Positions 1 through 7,729 of a stretch of DNA of 16,314 nucleotides are shown in pieces. Location: the NCBI GenBank assembly GCA_002323775.1, contig DCPV01000092.1:1-16314 (forward strand), in the 5' to 3' direction. Positions within the stretch are counted from its first letter, which is position 1, and every line of letters begins with the position of its first letter. This stretch comes from Firmicutes bacterium UBA1535 (GTDB lineage Bacteria; Bacillota; Clostridia; Tissierellales; Sedimentibacteraceae). The translations under genes were made by a program, and so were the position numbers. The notes under the pieces are model-generated. The model searched no databases. It saw nothing but the letters and a program-made list of their open reading frames with translations, and was not told where the DNA came from.

Positions 1-20
1 AATAATTATAATTTTATAAC

Positions 21-53
21 AAAAAGGCAAGAGAATTATCTCCTGCCTTTTTT
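21..53 (-). terminator. Rho-independent terminator of the NAGPA-domain gene
   Basis: Plus-strand bases 21-34 pair with 39-52 as a 14-bp stem with one G-U pair, around the loop ATTA. It lies just downstream of the minus-strand stop codon. Runs of A and T border both arms, so it could work in both directions. Confidence 0.85.
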
Positions 54-66
54 ATTATAGTTTTTA

Positions 67-2682
67 TTAATTTTTATACAACACTCCATCTTTATTTACA
101 TAAAGTTCAAAAGAATCATCATATTGAATATATCTTACGCCATTTATAACAACAGTACGTTCTTCCGCATCTTTGTTTACTACAAAAACCTTATTTTTTA
201 AAGCTGCTTGCTCTAATATAATTTTTATTACTTCCTTTTCTCTCTCGTCAGCAATACTATTTATATCTCGATTTGAAAATATTACAATGTTTTTATTCTC
301 ATAAGTGTTTAAAGCCTTTATTCTTTCCCAAAGCTTAATATTTTCATAATTTATACTTTCATTTCTTATGTCAATGTATAAAGCTATCGGTGCATCTACT
401 TTTATCTTATCCTTGCTTTCAATGTTCAATTCTCCATTAGCTATACTCACTTTATGAGCATAATCATCGGTAGCTTTACTTATTTTCAATTCATCATTAA
501 AAATAGACTCTTGTTTCAATTTCAAATCCTTATCAACCGGCTCATACAAGGCTCTTAAGCTGTCAATATATATAGCTCCTGTATCTTTTTTAGTTTCATT
601 TATTTCTGCTATATAAACATTTTTAACAGTAACAGGATAAGCAATATCTTCAGGAAGCTTAGCAACTACCCATTTCCAGCCTTCCCAATCTACTTCTTCA
701 GCAAAATCAATTTTGTGTAACTTACCTGTTGAATCTTGAATTCTTGTTCTTAACCAATGCGTGCTATTATCTCCATAAACCCACATTCCTATAGCCTTTG
801 GCTTATCCTTTATTAAAAGCCCTGGTGAATTCTTATCAAAATTTACATAACTAATGCTTTGATCTGTCATGTTAGTGAAATCATAGGATAATTTAATTGA
901 AGAATTTTTTTCCTTATATATACTTTCTGATAGTTCAATTCCACCCTTTGAATTTTCGGGGTATGTAGAAAAACCAAGCTTACTTAAATCTTCCTGCTCA
1001 AAGCTAAAAATAGTTTGAGCTCTATACCCTACTTTTACTATTATATGCTTTATAGCATTTCCGCACGTGGCTGTTATAGCTCCTGTATTAGTTACATCAT
1101 TAGCTGTGAATATGCCATCTTCAACTTTTCCTACAGAATTTCTATAGTTCCATTTCAAATTATTAGCAGAGATATATGCTGAATCCCCGTTTTTATCGAC
1201 TCCAACAATATTTTTAAACTCATATTTTTCTCCTGCTTCTAACAATAATGTATCCTGTTCAAAGCTTAGTGTCACAGGCTCATCGAGTACAGTAATTTTG
1301 GTAGTTGATGTTATATCTCCTATCTTAGCCGTAATCTCTGTAACCCCCGGAGCAAAGGCTATAAATTCGCCGTCTTGTATTGTTCCCTTTTCTTTGTCAA
1401 ATATATATTCTATAGTTTTATCAGATATATCCACTCCTGCATAATACTTGTTAAAGCCTTTGACATTTAAAGCAATACTGGTGTTTTTAAAAATCTTATC
1501 ATGTTCAGGCTTTAATTCTATACTATCTAAAACATCACTTTCCGGAGCTGTATCAAATATTCCTAAACCAGAAGCTATATTTCTTTCTCGCCCATCAGAC
1601 GGAAAATTTACAACTTCGATATTCCCATTTTTTAGAAAATCCATGCCCATAGTGGTTGAACCACCGCCATCTAGGTTTATAACATTATAAGCACCGAGGT
1701 CAATCATTATTTTTGCAAGTTCTTCTTGAGTTACTCCAACATAATTTTTATTTCTTCCATCTATAGTTACAAATATTATTTCTTCATTATCCTTAGTGAA
1801 GCCAACTGCTGTTCTTGGATGTTTTCCAAGCACGCCGTCATTAATTTTATTGATTACTCCATCCTTTACAAGGTGATTTACTCCACCCACAGCCCATTGT
1901 AAATTATTGATATCAAAATCGAATTTAAAGTTTAATTCAAGGTATTCTCCAACTTTAAAAGCATTTTTAATATCATCCTTATTGGCTGATGCACAGGAAA
2001 TTATGTATCCATTCTTTGGAATTGTAGTTGCCTCCATGTTTTCCCTGATTTCAGTTACTACATTATCTTGTACTACAATTTCCACAATGCTTTGACCATT
2101 TGTTTTTCCAACAGATTTTTCTCCGTAATATTTATTTAATATAACAGCACCGTATTTTACAGAAATTCCTTTATTTATATATAAAATATTAGCAAATGCT
2201 CCTGATGAGCTTTTTACAGTTATATAAGGATTCCAAACAGAAATATCTACTCCTCCGTTTTTATCGAGGGAAATTGTAGGAAATTTTTCGTAGGCATAAA
2301 GCGGAGAGCCTATGACTTCGCCATCAGAAATTATTGGTCCATATGGCTGAGTTGGGTTTTGCATAACAAAAAAATCTCCATTAATTCCTGCAACAGCTCC
2401 CAAATCTTTCATCATTGATGATAATGATTTTCCCTTTGATGTTCCATTGATGTTATACAATGGTTTAGTTTTAGTATATCCGTCTTTCAAATTCGCTCTT
2501 ACAACATTTATATTCATCCATCCGAGCGTAGTCAATCTTCTTATCCCCTCGTATGAAATACCACTTGACATTTTAACCTTGTTTGATAAATCATAGATAG
2601 GACTGTATTCTACTGCATATGCTGTAGAGCTGAGTACCATTGAAGATATGAGTGCAGTTGCTAATACTCTTTTAAGTTTCAT
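67..2682 (-). CDS. Secreted phosphodiester glycosidase (NAGPA-domain) multidomain protein
   Basis: The protein has 871 residues from the chosen start. It begins with an export signal: MKLKR, a hydrophobic core, then a probable signal peptidase I site after AYA. A NAGPA (phosphodiester glycosidase, formerly DUF2233) domain covers about 95-376. Its signature blocks are NGDFF, HPRTAVGF (about 288-295), VTIDGR and NLDGGGSTTM (about 336-345). Two Ig-like domains follow (about 385-468 and 470-553), then a jelly-roll, carbohydrate-binding-like segment with an MWVYGD motif (about 560-715). The C-terminal 130 residues resemble the end of a metallophosphoesterase fold. An upstream in-frame ATG at 2694 directly abuts the SD (AAAGGA, 2700-2695), so the ATG at 2682, 12 nt away, is preferred. 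The likely role is cleavage of sugar-phosphodiester bonds in cell-wall or capsule glycans outside the cell; the substrate is unknown. No sortase, LysM or S-layer anchor is visible. Confidence 0.85.
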   Translation of the reverse strand: MKLKRVLATALISSMVLSSTAYAVEYSPIYDLSNKVKMSSGISYEGIRRLTTLGWMNINVVRANLKDGYTKTKPLYNINGTSKGKSLSSMMKDLGAVAGINGDFFVMQNPTQPYGPIISDGEVIGSPLYAYEKFPTISLDKNGGVDISVWNPYITVKSSSGAFANILYINKGISVKYGAVILNKYYGEKSVGKTNGQSIVEIVVQDNVVTEIRENMEATTIPKNGYIISCASANKDDIKNAFKVGEYLELNFKFDFDINNLQWAVGGVNHLVKDGVINKINDGVLGKHPRTAVGFTKDNEEIIFVTIDGRNKNYVGVTQEELAKIMIDLGAYNVINLDGGGSTTMGMDFLKNGNIEVVNFPSDGRERNIASGLGIFDTAPESDVLDSIELKPEHDKIFKNTSIALNVKGFNKYYAGVDISDKTIEYIFDKEKGTIQDGEFIAFAPGVTEITAKIGDITSTTKITVLDEPVTLSFEQDTLLLEAGEKYEFKNIVGVDKNGDSAYISANNLKWNYRNSVGKVEDGIFTANDVTNTGAITATCGNAIKHIIVKVGYRAQTIFSFEQEDLSKLGFSTYPENSKGGIELSESIYKEKNSSIKLSYDFTNMTDQSISYVNFDKNSPGLLIKDKPKAIGMWVYGDNSTHWLRTRIQDSTGKLHKIDFAEEVDWEGWKWVVAKLPEDIAYPVTVKNVYIAEINETKKDTGAIYIDSLRALYEPVDKDLKLKQESIFNDELKISKATDDYAHKVSIANGELNIESKDKIKVDAPIALYIDIRNESINYENIKLWERIKALNTYENKNIVIFSNRDINSIADEREKEVIKIILEQAALKNKVFVVNKDAEERTVVINGVRYIQYDDSFELYVNKDGVLYKN

Positions 2683-2741
2683 TTTATCTATCATTCCTTT
2701 CTTTGTTGTCGTTTCCTAGCACAATTTAAAATTATCCAAGA

Positions 2742-2792
2742 GACGATTTCATGATTAACTATGTATATTTACCGCCATAGTTAGAAGTTGTC
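2742..2792. repeat. Palindromic repeat, copy 1 (downstream of the ttcA-like gene)
   Basis: This ~51-bp unit has outer arms GACGATTT/AAGTTGTC (imperfect) and inner arms AACTATG/CATAGTT. It aligns with copy 2 along its whole length, with several substitutions and one single-base gap. The two copies are direct repeats separated by four bases (2793-2796). Confidence 0.7.
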
Positions 2793-2796
2793 CGTA

Positions 2797-2846
2797 GACA
2801 ATTTAACAATAACTATATACACTTACCACCATAGTTCGAAATTGTC
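2797..2846. repeat. Palindromic repeat, copy 2 (overlaps the ttcA-like 3' end)
   Basis: This 50-bp unit has outer arms GACAATTT/AAATTGTC and inner arms AACTAT/ATAGTT, both perfect. Its right 24 bp encode the last seven residues (DNFELWW) and the stop of the TtcA-family gene. The corresponding bases of copy 1 would read DNF-stop in the same frame. Confidence 0.7.
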
Positions 2847-3533
2847 TTTGTTATTAATAGCTTTTAATACCCTATCCCTAGCCTCTGGGATAGTTTTACA
2901 AATTTCATTTAATATTTGTTTAACCTCCTCACGCTTTGTATTTTTGTCCATAGGACATGGGCTTTTTACAACAGGTATATCATGCTTTTTAACAGCAGCT
3001 ATAACCTGCTTTTCTTTTGCATAGATTAGAGGACGTATATTGAAAATATCCTTGCGATCTAAATATGTAACTGGCTTAAATGTCTTTATTCTAGCCTCAT
3101 AAAGCATACTTAAAAACATTGTCTCCACAGCATCATCTGCATGATGTCCAAGTGCTATTTTATTAAATCCAAGCTCATTAACAGTATTGTGTAAAGCTCC
3201 CCTTCTCATGTTAGCACACAAAGCACATGGATTAGATTCTTTTCTTATATCAAATACAATTTTAGCAATATCAGTCTTTATAACCTTATATGGTACATCT
3301 ATTTTTTCACAAAATTCGTATACTGGACTTAAATCAAAATTTTCAAATCCCATATCTATGCTTACAGCACATAAATCGAATTTTGCAGAACTAAATCTCT
3401 GGAAAAGCTTCAAGGCATACAATAAAGTCATGCTATCCTTTCCACCAGATATCCCAACAACTATTTTATCGCCATCCTGTATCATATCAAAATCTGTCAC
3501 TGCCCTTCGTAATGCTCCTAGTATTTGTTTCAT
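2823..3533 (-). CDS. TtcA-family tRNA 2-thiocytidine biosynthesis protein
   Basis: This is a 236-residue PP-loop ATPase. The ATP-binding motif SGGKDS is at 29-34. The paired cysteines CALC are at 103-106, GHHADD is at 129-134, and a third cysteine lies in SPCPMD (Cys193). The PP-loop plus CxxC plus distal Cys pattern is that of TtcA, an Fe-S-dependent enzyme that thiolates cytidine 32 of certain tRNAs in the cytoplasm. Firmicute members are less well studied, so the exact target base is inferred. The SD AAGGAAGG sits 11 nt before the ATG. The gene appears to be transcribed alone: the upstream TetR gene is on the same strand but has its own terminator. The C-terminal tail DNFELWW is encoded inside a palindromic repeat, and a diverged copy of that repeat follows the stop. 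Confidence 0.85.
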   Translation of the reverse strand: MKQILGALRRAVTDFDMIQDGDKIVVGISGGKDSMTLLYALKLFQRFSSAKFDLCAVSIDMGFENFDLSPVYEFCEKIDVPYKVIKTDIAKIVFDIRKESNPCALCANMRRGALHNTVNELGFNKIALGHHADDAVETMFLSMLYEARIKTFKPVTYLDRKDIFNIRPLIYAKEKQVIAAVKKHDIPVVKSPCPMDKNTKREEVKQILNEICKTIPEARDRVLKAINNKDNFELWW

Positions 3534-3764
3534 TAGTTTATTAACCTTCCTTAAAATATAAATCTTAGTTTACATATGTATTATACTTCATTTTAACAAG
3601 ATATAATATGACAATATAATAACATTTATACCTTTTACTTCTAGTCAAAAGCTCATAAGTAAACTTAACAGAAAATTGATTTACCAATAAAACTATAAGA
3701 GTTGCTTGAACTGAATATTAAGGATAAATTTTCCAATACCTCTTAATCCATACTTATTGTTAGA
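3534..3764. other. Intergenic leader of the ttcA-like gene, no gene seen
   Basis: This is AT-rich sequence with no credible ORF. A minus-strand TATAAT lies at 3585-3580, about 47 nt before the ATG, but I see no convincing -35 at the right distance. An 18-bp sequence at 3613-3630 (AATATAATAACATTTATA) recurs exactly at 3801-3818 within the tetR terminator. Confidence 0.4.
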
Positions 3765-3765
3765 C

Positions 3766-3827
3766 GAAAAAAATCTATAAATGTTTCAATTATTATTAAT
3801 AATATAATAACATTTATAGATATTTTT
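3766..3827 (-). terminator. Rho-independent terminator of the tetR-family gene
   Basis: A perfect 13-bp inverted repeat pairs 3773-3785 with 3809-3821. The 23-nt loop is itself AT-palindromic (ATTATTAATAAT). On the minus strand the hairpin is followed by seven T residues. It lies 14 nt or more past the regulator's stop. Confidence 0.75.
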
Positions 3828-3840
3828 AACAGAATTTATC

Positions 3841-4515
3841 TTAATTGTCTGACTCTATACCATAAGCCTTAAAAACTTTCTTGACATATTTAAGAGTCTT
3901 AGAGACCGCATCATCTATCGATAAGTTAAAATAATTTGTTTCTATGTCTGCCATCATTCCACGATAGATTAATATGTTCATTTCATTGATATTTCTTATA
4001 TCTTCATCACTTATATCTGTATCTTTTAATGCTTTTTTAAGAAGAATATAATCTCTTTCGTATAGGTTATCTTCCATAAGCATAGGCATGTACTCTTTGA
4101 CGTCTTCGCTTATCTTCTCAGGGAAAATTTCGTAGTATGTTTTAATGCTGTTATTAACAGTATCTGATGAGAAACCTCCAAAGAAAATCAATTGATAAAC
4201 TCTAGGATTGTTATATGAATGCTTTGCGAAACATTCCCATACCTTTAGACAAGAATCAATAGGACTTGTAGCTCTAGCTAGATATTCGGGTAGCTCCTTG
4301 GCATAACTAGACAGATATCTTATCGAAGAAAAAAATATCAGATGTTTTAAATTTTTAAAATAATTATACAAGGTAGCACTATTATAGCCAGCCTTGTCTG
4401 CTACTTTTCTTATAGTTAAGTTATCTAAACCTTCTTTATCAATAATTTCGTTTGTCGCCTCTATAAAATACGACATCATTCTTTTCTTTTGAATAGCTTT
4501 GTTTGAATTCTCCAT
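3841..4515 (-). CDS. TetR/AcrR-family transcriptional regulator
   Basis: The protein has 224 residues from the ATG at 4515. An N-terminal TetR helix-turn-helix covers about residues 15-60, with the typical NLTIRKVADKAGYNSATLYN core and a following FKN. The C-terminal ligand domain is all-helical, with no recognisable family signature. An in-frame GTG at 4530 exists, but GGGGA lies six bases before the ATG and supports the shorter form. The gene is divergent from the betaine reductase operon. A 14-bp palindrome sits just downstream of that operon's promoter, so I infer that this protein represses the operon. BetI, a TetR-family repressor of choline-betaine genes, is a precedent for the substrate class only; orthology is not claimed. 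The effector is unknown. Confidence 0.88.
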   Translation of the reverse strand: MENSNKAIQKKRMMSYFIEATNEIIDKEGLDNLTIRKVADKAGYNSATLYNYFKNLKHLIFFSSIRYLSSYAKELPEYLARATSPIDSCLKVWECFAKHSYNNPRVYQLIFFGGFSSDTVNNSIKTYYEIFPEKISEDVKEYMPMLMEDNLYERDYILLKKALKDTDISDEDIRNINEMNILIYRGMMADIETNYFNLSIDDAVSKTLKYVKKVFKAYGIESDN

Positions 4516-4576
4516 TTTATATCCCCACACCTAGTTATATTTTTCAAGTTAATTATCAATATTAATATACAATAAA

Positions 4577-4605
4577 ATACTAACACAGATATATTAAAAA
4601 ATCAA
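4577..4605 (-). promoter_or_regulatory. Probable promoter of the tetR-family gene
   Basis: Read on the minus strand, TTGATT (4605-4600) is followed after 17 bp by TAGTAT (4582-4577). The -10 is preceded by TGT, an extended -10 feature. It lies about 60 nt upstream of the ATG. Confidence 0.5.
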
Positions 4606-4631
4606 TACTATATTAATTGACAGATAGAAAA

Positions 4632-4660
4632 CAAGCACAATTATATAGTGAATGTGCTTG
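4632..4660. promoter_or_regulatory. Inverted repeat between the divergent promoters
   Basis: CAAGCACA (4632-4639) and TGTGCTTG (4653-4660) form a perfect 8-bp inverted repeat with a 13-nt spacer. A TTGACA at 4617-4622 lies just upstream on the plus strand, so the repeat would straddle a possible weak -10 (TTATAT at 4641-4646). It may be an operator or an RNA hairpin. A T-rich tract follows, but not closely enough for a standard terminator. Confidence 0.4.
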
Positions 4661-4776
4661 ATAATTTCTTTTTTATTATATGATATATATAATTGGATAA
4701 ATATTTAAAAAAGGAAGATTTATTTTATATAATCTTATTTTCTTAATTTAGTCAACGCAAATAATCATTGCATTAA

Positions 4777-4794
4777 AAATAATCAAGATTATTT
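4777..4794. promoter_or_regulatory. AT-rich palindrome upstream of the grd promoter
   Basis: AAATAATC-AA-GATTATTT is a perfect inverted repeat that ends 11 bp before the -35. A single extra half-site AAATAATC occurs at 4760-4767. The position suits an activator, but AT-rich palindromes arise easily by chance in this genome. Confidence 0.3.
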
Positions 4795-4805
4795 AATAAA
4801 TATGA

Positions 4806-4834
4806 TTGACAAAATCTTTTCAAAAATATATAAT
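4806..4834 (+). promoter_or_regulatory. Sigma-70/sigma-A promoter of the betaine reductase operon
   Basis: TTGACA (4806-4811) and TATAAT (4829-4834) are both perfect consensus hexamers with the optimal 17-bp spacer. The predicted start is near 4841, giving a leader of about 70 nt before the first gene. Confidence 0.9.
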
Positions 4835-4847
4835 GAAATAAAGTTAG

Positions 4848-4861
4848 AAAGTGCGCACTTT
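4848..4861. promoter_or_regulatory. Candidate TetR operator in the operon leader
   Basis: AAAGTGCGCACTTT is a perfect 14-bp palindrome at about +8 to +21 from the predicted start. Weaker outer symmetry (AGTTA/TAACT) extends it to about 28 bp. A repressor bound here would block promoter clearance. The divergent TetR protein is the obvious candidate ligand, by inference. Confidence 0.6.
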
Positions 4862-4911
4862 ATATAACTGTTTTTTATATTGATTTTCTATTTTATGAGA
4901 GGAGAAAAGAA

Positions 4912-6237
4912 ATGGAATTAAAAATCGGTAATTTTCATGTCAAGGATATAGTATTCGGCGAAAAGACATCTTATGACAATGGTATTTTAACTGTTAATAA
5001 GCAGGAGGCCTTGTCCTTTATCAAAGAAGATGAGCATATCACAGAAGCTGAATTGCACATAGTAAAGCCTGGCGATATGGTAAGACTTTGCCCGGTAAAA
5101 GAGGCTATTGAACCAAGAGTAAAATTAAACGGAGATGCTTTGTTCCCTGGATATACAGGAGAATTAAGACAAGCAGGTGACGGAATAACACACGCACTTA
5201 AGGAGTGCAGTATTTTAGTTGTAGGTAAACATTGGGGCGGCTTCCAAGATGGTCTAATAGATATGGGCGGCGAAGGTGCTAAGTACACATATTACTCACA
5301 ATTAAAAAACATTGTTATAGTTGCAGATACAGATGAAGACTTTGAAAAAAGAGAACAGCAAAAGAAAAACAAAGCATTAAGAATGGCTGGACATAAATTT
5401 GCAGAATATATTGGAAGCTGTGTTAAAAATCTTGTTCCTGAAGATGTAGAAACATTTAAGCTTGACCCTATAACTAAAAGAGATGAATCGACCAACAAGC
5501 TGCCATCTGTAGTATACGTAATGCAGCCTCAATCTCAAATGGAAGAAATGGGTTATAATGATTTAGTATATGGATGGGATGCAAACCATATGGTTCCTAC
5601 ATTAATGCACCCTAATGAAATATTGGATGGAGCTGTTGTATCAGGAAGCTTTATGCCTTGCTCGTCTAAATGGTCGACATACGATTTCCAAAATGCACCT
5701 GTAATTAAAAAATTGTATTCAGAGCATGGAAAAACTCTTAATTTCTTAGGAGTTATAATGTCAAATCTAAATGTTGCATTAGAGCAAAAGCAAAGATCGG
5801 CAATGTATGTAGCACAAATAGCAAAAAGCTTGGGAGCTGATGGTGCAATAGTTGCTGAAGAAGGATATGGAAATCCAGATGCAGACTTTGTTGCGTGCAT
5901 CGTAGCATTAGAAGATGCAGGAGTGAAAACTGTCGGTATAACAAATGAATGTACTGGCAGAGATGGTCAGTCACAGCCGTTAGTTTCTTTAGATGAAAAA
6001 TTAAATGCAATCGTTTCATGCGGAAATGTATCCGAATTGGTAGAATTACCTCCTATGCCTGTTGTTTTAGGAGAGCTGGAAGCTTTAGCAAGAGACGGAT
6101 TATCAGGAGGATGGGCTGATGATGAGATATTAGGACCATCAGTCAGACCAGATGGCTCGATAATAATGGAAAACAATGCAATGTTCTGTGGAGACCAAGT
6201 TATAGGCTGGTCAACTAAAACGATGAAAGAATTTTAG
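4912..6237 (+). CDS. grdI: Betaine reductase component B, pyruvoyl-forming proprotein subunit (GrdE/GrdG/GrdI family)
   Basis: This 441-residue protein belongs to the GrdE/GrdG/GrdI family. That family makes the substrate-binding half of component B in glycine, sarcosine or betaine reductase. Such proproteins cleave themselves at an internal cysteine to form two subunits and a pyruvoyl group, which binds the amine substrate. Cys250, in the conserved-looking GSFMPCSSKW stretch, would give halves close to the ~25 and ~22 kDa pieces known for the family. Cys347 in TNECTGRDG is another notable cysteine but would give very unequal pieces. The SD GAGAGGAG precedes the ATG by about 8 nt. It is the first gene of the operon. 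Betaine rather than glycine or sarcosine is inferred from the BCCT transporter two genes on; sequence alone does not settle the substrate. Confidence 0.85.
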   Translation: MELKIGNFHVKDIVFGEKTSYDNGILTVNKQEALSFIKEDEHITEAELHIVKPGDMVRLCPVKEAIEPRVKLNGDALFPGYTGELRQAGDGITHALKECSILVVGKHWGGFQDGLIDMGGEGAKYTYYSQLKNIVIVADTDEDFEKREQQKKNKALRMAGHKFAEYIGSCVKNLVPEDVETFKLDPITKRDESTNKLPSVVYVMQPQSQMEEMGYNDLVYGWDANHMVPTLMHPNEILDGAVVSGSFMPCSSKWSTYDFQNAPVIKKLYSEHGKTLNFLGVIMSNLNVALEQKQRSAMYVAQIAKSLGADGAIVAEEGYGNPDADFVACIVALEDAGVKTVGITNECTGRDGQSQPLVSLDEKLNAIVSCGNVSELVELPPMPVVLGELEALARDGLSGGWADDEILGPSVRPDGSIIMENNAMFCGDQVIGWSTKTMKEF

Positions 6238-6285
6238 GATGAAAAAAGAGTGAGAATAATCACTATTCATTTTATATTTAATTAA

Positions 6286-6298
6286 GCCGCAAAACGGC
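6286..6298 (+). other. Small hairpin before the grdH SD site
   Basis: GCCG-CAAAA-CGGC forms a four-base-pair GC stem immediately upstream of the SD AAGGAGG (6301-6307) of the next gene. It could mark an RNA processing or translation-tuning site in the 74-nt gap. Confidence 0.3.
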
Positions 6299-6311
6299 GT
6301 AAGGAGGAACA

Positions 6312-7622
6312 ATGAAAAAGGCAGTAATGTACTTAAATCAATTCTTCGGACAGATAGGCGGAGAAGATAAAGCTGATTTCGCACCTATAATAGTAGATAA
6401 ATTGGTAGGACCTGCAATGCAGTTAGATAGCGTATTAAATGCAACAGTTACACACACAATAATATGTGGAGATAACTTTATGGGTTCAAATACTGAAGAA
6501 GCGATAGATACAATAATTAAAGAATTAAAAAATATTGAATTTGATATATTTGTAGCTGGACCTGCTTTCCAAGCAGGAAGATACGGTGTAGCTTGCGGAC
6601 ATATATGCAAGGCTGTAAAAAAAGAATTTAATGTACCCGTTATAACTTCAATGCACATAGAAAATCCCGGAGTTGAAATGTTCAAAAAGGATATGTACAT
6701 CATGGTTGGCGGAAACAGTGCAGCTAAAATGAAAAATGATATAGGAGTATTATCAAAGCTTGCGAATAAAATCCTTAACGGTGAAGATATTTTAGGACCT
6801 CAAGCAGAAGGATATTATGAAAGAGGAATAAGACATCAAATTTGGCTGGAGAGCAAGATTTCTGCGGCTGATAGAGTTGTGGATATGTTCCTAAAGAAAA
6901 TCAACGGTAAAGAATATGTGTCTGAATTGCCAATACCAAAATTAGACAGAGTGCCTATAGCTCCTGCTATAAAGGACTTATCAAAAGCAAGAATAGCATT
7001 AGTAAACACAGGCGGAATAGTACCGGTTGATAACCCTGACAAAATACAATCAGCTTCAGCTACAAGATGGGGAAGATATGATATTAGCAATAAAAATGGT
7101 TTAGAGGGCGGAGAATTCAAGACAATTCATGCCGGATTTGACCCTGCGGCAGCCGATGCTGACCCAGATGTTATCACACCTATAGATGCTTTGAGAGCAT
7201 ACGAAAAAGAAGGAAAATTTGGTTCTTTGCATAATTATTTTTACACTACAGTAGGAACAGGAACTACACAGGCAGAAGCTCAAAGAATGGCAAAAGAGAT
7301 AATTCCATATCTTCAAAAGGACAATGTTGATGCAATTATAATGGTATCGACCTGAGGCACCTGCACACGTTGCGGCGCAACGATGGTAAAAGAATTTGAA
7401 AGAGCAGGATTCCCTATAGTTCAAATGTGCAACTTAATTCCGGTTGCAACAACAGTTGGATCTAATAGAATAGTTCCTACTATATCAATACCTTATCCTT
7501 TAGGAGACCCTAGTACTACAAAAGAAGAACAGTGGAAGCTTAGATATCACAGAGTAGGAATTGCACTAGACGCATTAGCTACTGATATAGATGAGCAAAC
7601 AGTGTTTAAAGTAAAGATTTAA
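6312..7622 (+). CDS. grdH: Betaine reductase component B selenoprotein subunit (GrdB/GrdF/GrdH family), in-frame UGA = Sec348
   Basis: The full protein has 436 residues when the TGA at 7353-7355 is read as selenocysteine. A stop-terminated reading would cut it to 347 residues and leave a separate 3' ORF in the same frame. The context STUGTCTRCGAT is the UxxCxxC active-site motif of the GrdB/GrdF/GrdH selenoproteins, and the downstream GSNRIVPT and SIPYPLGDP stretches are also family-like. With the pyruvoyl subunits, this protein binds the substrate and passes the carboxymethyl group to the selenocysteine of GrdA. The SD AAGGAGG lies four bases before the ATG. It follows the GrdI-like gene by 74 nt and precedes a BCCT carrier. 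An automatic gene finder will probably split or truncate it at the UGA. The betaine assignment comes from context. Confidence 0.92.
7356..7387 (+). promoter_or_regulatory. Bacterial SECIS hairpin
   Basis: Directly after the UGA, CGTTGC (7368-7373) pairs perfectly with GCAACG (7377-7382) around the loop GGC. An outer ACC/GGT pair (7359-7361 with 7385-7387) can extend the stem across an internal loop. The apical loop is about 18 nt after the UGA, a spacing typical of bacterial SECIS elements, which bind SelB. Confidence 0.75.
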
Positions 7623-7640
7623 GAATTTAATCTAACTGTT

Positions 7641-7703
7641 GGTGGCTGTTGTAATGAATATATTTTATGTATATCGGAAATAATTATAAATTCAACAGCC
7701 TCG
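7641..7703 (+). other. Intercistronic inverted repeat between grdH and the BCCT gene
   Basis: GGCTGTTG (7644-7651) pairs with CAACAGCC (7693-7700) around an AT-rich 41-nt loop. It ends 10 nt before the SD of the transporter gene. There is no T-run, so it is not a terminator. It may stabilise the upstream message or set relative expression. Confidence 0.45.
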
Positions 7704-7729
7704 CCAGTATTCTAAAGGAGGAAAAACTT

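Noticed and set aside
3613..3818. Mobile element bounded by the 18-bp direct repeats at 3613 and 3801
   Set aside because: There is no ORF between them, and one copy is part of the tetR terminator stem. AT-rich similarity is the simpler explanation.
7353..7355. Premature stop making a grd pseudogene
   Set aside because: The frame stays open and family-like after it, the UGA is in the known UxxCxxC motif, and a SECIS hairpin follows.
4971..7424. Minus-strand ORFs inside the grd genes
   Set aside because: They have no SD sites or recognisable domains, and the plus strand holds conserved genes.
7383..7622. Separate 79-codon gene after the TGA
   Set aside because: It is in frame with the upstream gene, lacks an SD and reads as the normal C-terminus of GrdB-type proteins.
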